Positions 26,801 through 38,800 of a DNA stretch of 64,000 nucleotides are shown piece by piece. A model generated the notes under the pieces. It ran no database searches. It saw nothing but the letters and a program-made list of their open reading frames with translations, and had not been told where the DNA came from. Each line of letters opens with the position of its first letter. Position 1 is the first letter of the stretch. The stretch is taken from NCBI GenBank assembly GCA_030762935.1, contig CM060887.1:13074501-13138500 (forward strand). The letters run 5' to 3'. The position numbers and the translations under genes were made by a program. The DNA is from Hymenopus coronatus (taxonomy: Eukaryota; Arthropoda; Insecta; Mantodea; Hymenopodidae).

Positions 26801-29800
26801 CACTTAAACTTTTCACAAATGGGAAGACATCTTTCTCCTAGTTCCTCATTTGTTTACTCCTGACAAGCAAAAAAATTGGAATTTCAACTGTTTCACAAAC
26901 TGACCAGCTTTTAAAGGACGAGACTATCGCTTTAGACTGTGCATTTTCTTATTTCCCTTCTACTTACAAGGAAGCCAATAATAAGACTAATTCTGCTTAT
27001 GTTTATCTTGATTAGCATGATGTATTTAACAGATTAATCTTTTTAATAAAACTTTGTTTGCCAAACAGCTAGAGGACATGTGAATGGAACACATTAAGAT
27101 ATTTTGCCTCCTACTTACAAGAAACTAAGTAATAAGATCCTTTCTGCTTATGTTTATCTCGATTAGCATGATGTATTTAACAGATTAATCTTTTTAATAA
27201 AACTTTGTTTGCCAAACAGCTAGAGGACATGTGAATGGAACACATTAAGATATTTTGCCTTCTACTTACAAGAAACTAAGTAATAAGATCCTTTCTGCTT
27301 ATGTTTATCTTGATTAGTATGAAGAAGATAGAAGAATAAGCTTTGTTAAAGACATGTAGACGACGTCATATGAATGGAACAGTTTTTTTTTTTTTTTTCC
27401 TATAACTAGAGGCATATGCTGCTAGCCAGCTTTGGGTTAGCTCTCTCTTTTTTTTCTTACTTTGCAAATATGTTTACATTTTTGTTCTGGTTTAATGAAT
27501 CTTATCTATAACAATGTAAAAACTTTCAATGAAGTTTAATAGTCAATGATTATGATAATAATTAAAATAATAATTGTAATTACTCATGAACTAGAACTAT
27601 ATTAATAAAATAAAAATAAAAATAAAAAAAAAATATATATATATAAAAAATAAAAATAAAAAAAAAAAAAAAAAAAAAAAAGAGGAAAAATAATGATGAC
27701 TGTTTATTTTTGAAGTGAATAATTTCTGATTTTGTGTCCATGAGGCAAATTAAGGGTCCCTGTTTTCAATAACAACAATCACTAGACTGACTATGCTCAA
27801 ATATGCATCAGGAACTGCTTTGACTATCCTTGAGATCATTGGCTTTACAATGAAGAGGTGTTTGTTGTGATGACTTCCCCCTTCACATCCCACTCAACAA
27901 ATGTACCCATTATAACACCTCAGTCAGTCATGCTACTCCCACCTGAGAAGACAGGCTATATTATTTTGCAAACAAAATCAAGTTTTATTATAAGAAGCCA
28001 ATTTTGTGCCATAACAATAGCTAGAATACAAACCTCCAACAAATCAGGAATAGATGTGTTATTTGTAAATGTAATAGAAATTCTTTCTTCATATATTCAC
28101 TGGGCTTTACTTCCCCCCACTCACCACAAGGTGATAAAAATATTTACATTTCTACCAGTTGCCATATTTGCTGTTATGCTGTTCCTTCTATCTTAGAGTG
28201 CCTTCTTAGCAGCTCACCATGAAAGTTATGAGTTGTTAAATGGGGATGTTTTAGTATCAGCTTGACCTTCCATTTAGTGATAGAACCAGCTGAAAAATTC
28301 AATGCCAAAACTGGCATTTGTACATGTTCTCCCGCTCTCTGGTTGCTCTAACTATGAGGTGGACCATGCCATGGCCGAGTGGTTAGACCACTCGCTTCTC
28401 AACTAGACAGCCCGGGTTCAATCCCAAGTGAATGCAAGTGAGCTTTGTGGTAGAAAAGCGTGCAGGGGCGAGTTTTCTCTGGGTTCTCCAGTTTCTCCTG
28501 CGATCGCATTCAACCACTGATCCATCTTCATGTCATGTATCACCAGTGTTATCGCCTGCAGTGCCACAAATAGTAAAAGCAGGCTAAACACCACTAAAGA
28601 AAAAGAAAAAAAAAAAAAATGGAGGTGCTATAACATGCCAGTATGACATTCAATCCTCCGACTAATTCATGTATTTTTACCAGGTTAACCAATCAGTATG
28701 TCATAACTTGAGAGAACTCTTTAATGGTAATATCGTAAGTACTTAGTACCTGGGTAATATTCACAGGGTTGTGCAATTTTATTATTATTTTGGTAATGTT
28801 ACATTAATGCTCTTGAGACTAATTCTTGGAAACACTGCTTAACAAGGATTATTGTTTTAATATCAAAAATCTATAGACAATCCCAATACTTTTATTATCA
28901 TAATTAGATGTGTATATAAGTGATTTACTTTATTTTCTTGTATTTATTTTATAAATTGTAACGTTAGCTATGTTAATGCACTCCAAGACAAAGCTGCTAG
29001 AACTATGAAGTAAGATGTAACATAAGGCACCCTCTTTTGTATGAAGAAACCTTGAGAATTCGTAGATTTTCTTATGTGCATGCATCTGAGTTATAAGTGC
29101 AAACTCACGAAAAAGTCCCAAATATTCTATAAGCAGGATATCTTTCTTTGTATTCACTTATCACATGACCCTAATACAATAAAACAATGTGATATGGTGA
29201 TGCTGAGTGTAACTTTTGGCAGAAAATAATAGCCAATCTACATTAAGACATCTTGTCTCCTGGCCTATTTAAAGAGGCACAACTCTAGAATCTGTACAGT
29301 CCTTCCTGTCATTCCAACAAGTAGTCCACGCCACTCAGCGTGAGAATTCTGCGCTCAAATTACAAAGTGCGAGATAAGTATAATGTAAAGCGATACAGTC
29401 ATTCCTGTCATTTCAACGAGGAATCCATGCCAATCTGCATGAGAATTCCGCGTTTAAATTTCGAAGTGTAGGAATTCCACGTTCAAATTTCAAGGAGCGA
29501 GACAAGCATAATTTCTAAACGAGTGTTAAAATGTAACGAGAGTAAAGCTAAAGCATAATAAGCAATTATCTACATATATTCATAATGCTTCTCCAAACGT
29601 ACAAGTGTTAAGATAAATGTGTAACATCACTGTTTGTGAAGATGACTTCATCAGGATCCTGTTACCTCTTAATCACCTAGTATCCATACCTTCACTCTTT
29701 CCTATAGATCATAGGCTCTATCGACATAAAATCCTGAGACAGCTACGCCAAGGCAGAGAAAGAATATCAGATACTGTACAGGTCCTTACATCAAACATGG

Positions 29801-32800
29801 TGGACTCATTTTAAGTTCTATAACTGGCATGTCTAAGAGAATATGTAGAAAGTGCCATACCCACAAACACCACAAATAAACACTAATTAGGTGACAACAA
29901 AGAGCGCAGTATAAACATATACAAGACATGACACGACACCCTACCCCACCATCAGTAAAAAACATACTCTTGTAGGTCATTAATATAACTTTACCAATAA
30001 AATAAATTGACCTTCCTTTGTTTGTGCCTTACAAAATAACCTCTCTTGCCAGTTGGGTTTATGGCATCTTCTTGGACCGGCTATATGAAAGATTGTTAAA
30101 TTATAAAGCAACTGCTCTTCCTTCGCCATGTACTGGGACTTCAGGCAGCCAATCTCTGCTCTAAGCTGCCTTACTTTTATTGCTTTATACGAGTAGTTGT
30201 GCCATATGTGCAGATTTTGCAAGTTTCATTTCAAGTTAGCTGTTAATGGGCCTAGAGAGATTAAGAGCATTCTATTTGAAAAAAGATTTCTCTCTGAGAC
30301 TAAAATACAAATCTGATGTGTTCCATTCACATGATTTTCTCTGCATCTCTGTAACAAATTATTGTTAAGTAGCAGTATTGTAGGTAGAAGGGAAAAAATA
30401 TAATGTGTTCCATTCACATGTCCTCTAGCTGTTCGGCAAACAAATCTTATATTCAAAAGATTATTCTTTTATCTACATCATACTAATCAAGATAAAACAT
30501 TAGCAGAATTAGTCTTTTTACGAGTTCCCTTGTAAGTAGAAGGGAAATATAAAAATGCACATAGTGATAAAGTGCATAAAGCACAATGCATAAAGCAATA
30601 GTCTCGTCCTTTAAAAGTCAGTCGCTAGGTGAAATAATTGGAATTTCCAATCTTTTGCTTGGCAGGAGTAAACAAACGAGAAACAAGATGTCTTCCTGTT
30701 TGAGAAAAGTTTAAGTGGTTTAAAATTGAAACCAATATCTGGAACATCTGGAAAATGGTTAATTGCATATGACATAAATTGTGCTTTTTAATGAGGTTTA
30801 CATTTTTTGTGTAGTAAGTGTTTGAATATCTCCTATGGTTTGCCAGTTATATAAAAGTTATCCAGAATGAAGAGGTTTTCCAGAAAATTCAAGATATAAA
30901 TTTCGTTTGTCATAAAAATATTTTAAATATAAGGCATTTTAATCAAAATCATTAGATAAATTTTTGAGAAAATAAAAATTTTTGAAAAATCTTCCATGTA
31001 AAGGGTATTTCTTGAAAATCTACATGTCACCTCCTTGGAAGATACTTAACTTAAATACCACCAAGTTTGGTATTTAACTGATTTTTTGTTTTTGGGACTA
31101 TGCTACCCACAGACCTTTTCCTAATTTTTTTAAACTCAGAGGATCTCAAAACATAATTCTGATGAAATCTTGGTATCAAATTTTTGGTGCAATACAATAC
31201 CTTCTCTATACACTATGTACGTAGTACGTGTGGAGAAAGTAAAACCTAAGTTTTAAAAAATGACAATTGTCTTGCATTTGAGATCAACATGAATTCAGAT
31301 AAGTATATATACCATGTTTTAATTATTTTCATTGAACTGCACCAAACTAAAGTATTCTTACTGAAATATATCATGTTTAAGTATATATAAATAATATGGA
31401 GCTAAAAGCATATAAATTAATATTTAAATTTGAAATTAAGAAAAGTGGTAAACTCACATTTGGTTTTCTCCTAAAAGCGGTTATGTTACTTAAATTACAA
31501 AAATATAATTAAAATTTGTGTATCGATTATATATAATTTGGCAGTAATAAAACTTGAAATTAGAACCGCCAACATGAACAATGTGGATTTCCATCTCTTG
31601 AGTGATAGCATTTTTCAAGAGGACATGACTGCTATCACCATCAGTTTCAACTCAAAGATGACAAACAGTAACATAGAACTTTTGAAAGGAAAATGGCCTT
31701 GCTTGATAACACTTTTCTGAACGAATATCTCAATTTTGCCACTTGAATTCCAGTCCTTGCTTATAAAAGCTAATACTGTCATTGGCGAGAGTTTAACTTA
31801 TATTGTTTTAGTAATATTTTATTAATTAGGAATTAATTGGGATTTGAATCTTACACATTCTTAGAAAAATACAAGCTTTGTTATAAGCTGATTAAGCAAT
31901 AGGATGGAAGTGACTAGCCTCTTCTGATGGCACGCCTAGTGGACTTTTCGATGATACCAACTTCCGTTGACATTTGCACATTGTCCTGAGAAACTCTTGC
32001 TTTTTGACATCACACATTAAACATTCGATGCTGATTGGCTAAGACTACCCACTATCAGGGTGTTTGTTCTGCATGTTAGGAGTATGGCCACCGTGTTGGG
32101 AAGCCCTTCCACGATGCCACTAAACTTATTTAAGGGACTGCACCTTCTGATTTGTTGTGTGCATCTTGGGGTGTCGCCCCGGGCTCAACCTCACTTAGCC
32201 TAGACATATCTCTTAAGGTAGGCTTTGGATGTACATTGTGTTGCTCTCTACCTTGACAGAAAACCTTTCCCTTTTAATAAGTAATTCTGATACTTACATC
32301 CAGATGATCTGGATCGTCTTCTATGTGGCATGATAACGTACAGCTGTGTCCACAAGGCAGGCGGTTTTCACACGGATATGGGCATCTGAAGCTTTTAACA
32401 TCCTTATAGCAAGGTTTGCTTGCTTTATGTTCACATGGTAGGACTGTGTCCACTTTTACAGGGCATGGATAAGTCTCAGGATTTTCCGAGCATGAAATCA
32501 CCACAGTGTGATCACATGGTAGAGTAACAGAGATCAGCACTAGGCATGATCCACAATCTTGCCAACATATTTTTTCACATCTGTGATTTTTATCACAATT
32601 AGATGGAACCCTGAAAGGAGATTAAAATAAATGTTATTTAATGACTTTTACCACTTGCCAACTTCCTGAAATTGAAAGCTGTTAAACTTTACCCTGTCCA
32701 GCAAATACTAATTTTACTATGACATGAATTACAAAACAAAAAATGATCGCTGCAGGATGTACAAAAATTCATGTAAAACAAAGAAAATTATTAAATCAAA

Positions 32801-35800
32801 AGAATTTGAGTCAGTATTTGTAACACAAACATCACTTAGTAATTACTTACTGGGACTGGTTTTGGGAAAACTTATTCCCATTTTCAACCCTTGATTCGAC
32901 TCTGTGTTACAAAATTGACTCAAATTCTTTTGATTGAATTTTAATCACATCACTGTGACAAGCTTCTTCGCATACTTGTAACATTTCAAAAGGAAATTCT
33001 GTTTTATAAGAATCCATTATGACCTTATAGTATTGCTTCTTTCAGATATAGACTCTGCATAAGTTCAAAACACATGCTGCATATTATAATTGAGCAAGAT
33101 AGGAGTTTATCTATGTGAGAATTATTTCTTTCTCTCATACACGCCCCCCATAAGTTTGGAAACACATGCTCATAATACAGTGGAGCAAAATAGGAATGAT
33201 CTATGTGAGTATTGCTTCATTCTGTCATACAGACCCCATAAGTTTGGATACACCATGCTGTGTAATACAAGGAGCAAGATTGGAGTGATCTATGTGAGTT
33301 TTTGGTTAGAATATGGAATAGTATGCTCAAATAACGATTAATGACAGAATTGTACAGATAATTTTTATAAATATTGGTACAGGGTGGTATTGCTCAGCTT
33401 TATTAACCAACTTTACACGTCCAAGCAGTTTTACTAAACACGACAGGTGGTGCCATTAGATGATACAACTATTTAGAGGTGTGTTGTTTATAGTTCTGCT
33501 CAGTTTAGTTCAGTTTGCATGAAGGTATAACACACACCTTAAGTAATTGAAAATGGCCTCAAAGCTCCAGATTCCTTATGAATTAGGGTAAAGATAATCA
33601 CTTTGCACCAAGAAGGCGGTCAGCAGAGTTGTTATGACCATACACCACAATTGGGCCATGCCGTGGCCGAGTGGTTAGACCACTCGCCCCTCACCTAGAC
33701 AGCCCAGGCTCTATCCCAAGCGACTGCATGTGAGATTTGTGGTGGACAAAGTGGCGCAGGGGCATGTTTTCTCCAGTTTCTCCCGCCATTGCATTCCACC
33801 GGTGCTCCATCTTCATTCCATGTATCATCAGTGTTATCGCCTGTGGTGCCACAAGTAGTAAAATCGGGCATTGAGATACACGCTCCTATAATTGTGCTTG
33901 CTCAAGATCAACAGAAAAGTATTTTGTAATGGCCAGTAAAAGTAATAGATTCAAAACTGTCTGTGACTTGACCGTTAGGGACCCCATTAATGAATCAACA
34001 GTGAGATGGCACATGGCAGAAAACACTTCCAGGGTTAAGCAGCAGCAAGAAAACTATTGTTGCATCCTGTTATCAAGAAGACAAGGCTTCAATGGGCTAA
34101 GACACATCAACATTGGAGAGCAGGAGATTGGGAAAAAGTCTTATTCACTGATGGGCTAAGACACATCAACATTGGAGAGCAGGAGATTGGGAAAAAGTCT
34201 TATTCACTGATGGGCTAAGACACACCAACATTGGACAGCAGGAGATTGGGAAAAAGTCTTATTCACTGATGGGCTAAGACACACCAACATTGGACAGCAG
34301 GAGATTGGGAAAAAGTCTTATTCACTGATGGGCTAAGACACACCAACATTGGACAGCAGGAGATTGGGAAAAAGTCTTATTCACTGATGGGCTAAGACAC
34401 ACCAACATTGGAGAGCAGGAGATTGGGAAAAAGTCTTATTCACTGATGGGCTAAGACACACCAACATTGGAGAGCAGGAGATTGGGAAAAAGTCTTATTC
34501 ACTGATGGGCTAAGACACACCAACATTGGACAGCAGGAGATTGGGAAAAAGTCTTATTCACTGATGGGCTAAGACACATCAACATTGGACAGCAGGAGAT
34601 TGGGAAAAAGTCTTATTCACTGATGGGCTAAGACACACCAACATTGGACAGCAGGAGATTGGGAAAAAGTCTTATTCACTGATGGGCTAAGACACACCAA
34701 CATTGGACAGCAGGAGATTGGGAAAAAGTCTTATTCACTGATGGGCTAAGACACATCAACATTGGACAGCAGGAGATTGGGAAAAAGTCTTATTCACTGA
34801 TGGGCTAAGACACACCAACATTGGACAGCAGGAGATTGGGAAAAAGTCTTATTCACTGATGGGCTAAGACACATCAACATTGGAGAGCAGGAGATTGGGA
34901 AAAAGTCTTATTCACTGATGGGCTAAGACACACCAACATTGGACAGCAGGAGATTGGGAAAAAGTCTTATTCACTGATGGGCTAAGACACATCAACATTG
35001 GAGAGCAGGAGATTGGGAAAAAGTCTTATTCACTGATGGGCTAAGACACACCAACATTGGACAGCAGGAGATTGGGAAAAAGTCTTATTCACTGATGGGC
35101 TAAGACACATCAACATTGGAGAGCAGGAGATTGGGAAAAAGTCTTATTCACTGATGGGCTAAGACACACCAACATTGGACAGCAGGAGATTGGGAAAAAG
35201 TCTTATTCACTGATGGGCTAAGACACACCAACATTGGAGAGCAGGAGATTGGGAAAAAGTCTTATTCACTGATGGGCTAAGACACACCAACATTGGAGAG
35301 CAGGAGATTGGGAAAAAGTCTTATTCACTGATGGGCTAAGACACACCAACATTGGACAGCAGGAGATTGGGAAAAAGTCTTATTCACTGATGGGCTAAGA
35401 CACATCAACATTGGACAGCAGGAGATTGGGAAAAAGTCTTATTCACTGATGGGCTAAGACACACCAACATTGGACAGCAGGAGATTGGGAAAAAGTCTTA
35501 TTCACTGATGGGCTAAGACACACCAACATTGGACAGCAGGAGATTGGGAAAAAGTCTTATTCACTGATGGGCTAAGACACATCAACATTGGACAGCAGGA
35601 GATTGGGAAAAAGTCTTATTCACTGATGGGCTAAGACACACCAACATTGGACAGCAGGAGATTGGGAAAAAGTCTTATTCACTGATGGGCTAAGACACAT
35701 CAACATTGGAGAGCAGGAGATTGGGAAAAAGTCTTATTCACTGAGATTGCGAAAGAGTCTTTATTCACTAATGAATCCAAGTTTAAAATATTTGGAAGTA

Positions 35801-38800
35801 AATGCAGTCAATTTGTATGCCATGCACACTTGAATTCTCATTCCATATTTCCAACTGTGAAGCAGTGAATTGTTTTGTGATGGCATGGGGATCTTTTGGA
35901 GGTAATAAAATCTGAGATTTGGTGAAAGTAGATGGAAAAATGAACCAAAAGGATTACCATGACATTCTCCAGCATCATGCCAAGACATCTAGCTATAGAT
36001 GAATAACCTTTAGTGAAGATGCAGTGAGCTAGCATACCATTGTTATACAGATCAGCAAATAGTTTGTTACAATAACAAACAGCTGTTTCCTTATGATTAC
36101 AAATGCAATCAATAGGTACAGTTGTCTGCAAAGAGTTGCGTTATGGATTTATGTCATTGCCAGTGTTTTAACAAGAACTGTTTAGTTATTAATAGACTTC
36201 GGATCTTTAGGTCCTAAAAATGTGATTTTTGGCACCTAAAAAGATCCTAAAAAGTAGAGAAATAGGTCTTTAATACACACAACAAAGAAATTTTATGCAT
36301 CATGTCATGCAAAACACAGTGATTGATGTTTTACGTTAAAACACACTTAATTACAGTAGGATAGATAATATAGTAATTGAATGATCAATTGAAAATATAG
36401 GATCTGTCAAATATTTGCGCTATTTTCATATTTTTAGCAGATACTTTAGAGCAATTGGAATCAAAGCTCGTCTCACTGAATCAATCACATTATTTACAAG
36501 AGCATAAGGTCAGTTAAACAAAGCTGTTGGTGAGGCAGGGAAAATTGTTTCCAAAAAACTACATGGTGCTCACCAAAAATCCTGGATATATGGTTCTGAA
36601 AGGAGTTTCAGATATTTTAAGCAGATGTGAGAAGATCTCCCTGCAGGTTTTAATCCACATATATAATCCATGTTCTTATTAATGCACTATTGGTAGATTT
36701 GTCTTAGGCATTTTGCAGCGCTAGCACAAAAATTATCACAGTAACCAAAGACTTTAATATAGTTATATGAACACAAAATCAATACTTTGCCTTATTTTCA
36801 AGTAACCAGATGTGGACCAATTGTTATTGTATTCCATTGCTGAAGTTCTTAGTTCGCATGTGGCACCTTAAGATTTCATTAATTGTGGCTTTATTGTTGT
36901 GCTAAGTCTTTTAAAAACGACACCATGCCACATTTTATCAAACAGAAATCAAATAAGTATCCAGTCAATGAAAGGTTTGTTGTTGTTATTGAATACATCA
37001 GTGAAGTGAATAAATTTATCAGAAGCATTTATAGGCATCAAAATGCAGGAAAAAGCATTTGTTGGTTAATACCTTTTTAGGTCAATTATGTGTAATTATC
37101 TATGTTTGGCTCAATAGGTTGTAAAGGAAAAAAATAAGTAAAAACCTAAATATCCAGCGTCAAGTTATAAACATGACAATGCTTCATGCACTGTTAAAAC
37201 TAAAAGGAACTCCACATAGTCAAAGTCACAAAAATTATGTCAAGTGGCTGTATACTATGTTAATTCAAATTAACCTCCTAACTCTGTTCTAGTAATTGAC
37301 AATGCTCCCTATATAATGCACAGTTAAGACAAACCTCCAATATCAAATTCTTTAAAAACAGATAAGCAGTCCTGGCTACAAAACCACAAGATACCCTTTG
37401 ATGAGCAAAGCATTTTTATAATTTAGTTTTAGCTAATAAACCAACTCAGAAAAAAATTTGGTTGATCAAATATTGGCTGAACACCATCACACAGTCTTAA
37501 GACTCCCACCACACCATCCAGATATAAACCCCATTGAGTTAATATGGAGAGATCCAAAGTAATGGATAGCTGCTAGAAACATAATGTTTAAAATATGCTG
37601 AAACCCTATGGAGGCAAACATTTCAGGAAATTGGACAAACAGAATGGCAAAAGTCAAACCATCATGTTAAAAAATTGAACAGGATTACTGGGACCAAGAA
37701 GCCATAGTGGAAGAAAGGATTATTTAAATAGAATGGAGAGCAGCGATAATAATGACAATAATTGCAATTCAGAAGAGAAGGGAGAAATTCCGGAAATAGA
37801 AGAACTACAAGAGAATTAGTGTAAAGTGTAGTATAAGCAGTAACCAAGGTTGAGCATGGGTATTTATGGCTGACATCACTGGAAGTGTGATAATTTGCTT
37901 TGCAGCGCAGAAATATGAGAATAACGTACACAACATCTGCCATTCCTGCTCCAGTAAAGGTGAGTAAGTGACTTGCATCTAACCTTCATTTAAACATTTC
38001 ATTTGTCAAGCACTAGCGTGCGGCCTATAAAACAATTCAATATTGATGTTCCATGTTAGGATATATCAATAGCTGAAGTTGAACTTGAATGTTCCAAGGA
38101 ACTTCTGTTAACAAGTTCTGGACAAGTCACAAAAAATAGACAAGTAGGTATATAAGTATCCGACTAGTGTAAGGAACATGTTCCAGACAAATGTCTTTCA
38201 CCTTTACTCTTCAACATACCTCACATAAACCTTTCATCTCAACATCTGCTATATTCACTTATCTTTTTATGGAAGTTTGTAAACAGTGTTGTTATAATTA
38301 TTTATTTGACGAGTCAATTAATTATACTAAACAACACTTACTTGGGATTTTTGGTGGAACATGTTTCAAAGGACTAGTCCGGACATCGACTAATTCCTTG
38401 TGGTGAATCTGGCGATGTTGTAAGAGCTGTCTCTGATGGTGGGTCAATGAACTTACTAAACACATCCTTCTGTGGAACGTTGAAATTGAAAACCCTGTTT
38501 CTATTTTTTACAATGAAGATATGTTCCCATGTGACCAGCAAGTTTTGGTTCTGAATTTATATGTGGTGTTTTGTCCAAAAGTGGCGGGCAACTGCTGTTT
38601 TTGATTTAAGCTTCTGAAGTGTTGTGTTACTAGATTTCTTTTTGTTTCTCCAATATAACTCCTTGCATTCCATTTTGTATATGCTTTCGTGCAAGGAGTG
38701 TAATCAGATTTATATTGGAAAAACAAAAAAAATCTAGAAACAAGATCCAAAGAACACTTCAGAAACATAAATAAAAAACAATTGGAAAAATCAAGTTGCC

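Larger units (their letters stand above)
33365..36135 (+). mobile_element. Tc1-type element, broken by SINE and minisatellite
   Basis: Plus-strand Tc1 blocks: [23 protein letters not shown] N-terminal part, [20 protein letters not shown] then [20 protein letters not shown] (with the FTDES first catalytic Asp, read before the array and completed after it), FKIFGS, and after frameshifts [23 protein letters not shown] sequence around 35925-35985. A SINE is inserted at 33655-33862 and a 28-unit array at 34092-35743. Borders approximate. Inactive. Confidence 0.8.

Noticed and set aside
27858..28196. 112-codon plus-strand open frame as a novel gene
   Set aside because: No recognisable domain and no supporting splice or promoter signal. 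Length is within chance in this AT-rich DNA.
28362..28435. Ser/Leu-type tRNA gene
   Set aside because: A- and B-box are good but the stems do not close and the sequence continues into a SINE body found twice more.
34092..35743. Regular array as a CRISPR or as a coding repeat protein
   Set aside because: There are no spacers: units abut directly. 59 bp shifts the frame each unit and TAA occurs in the unit, so no long repeat protein results.
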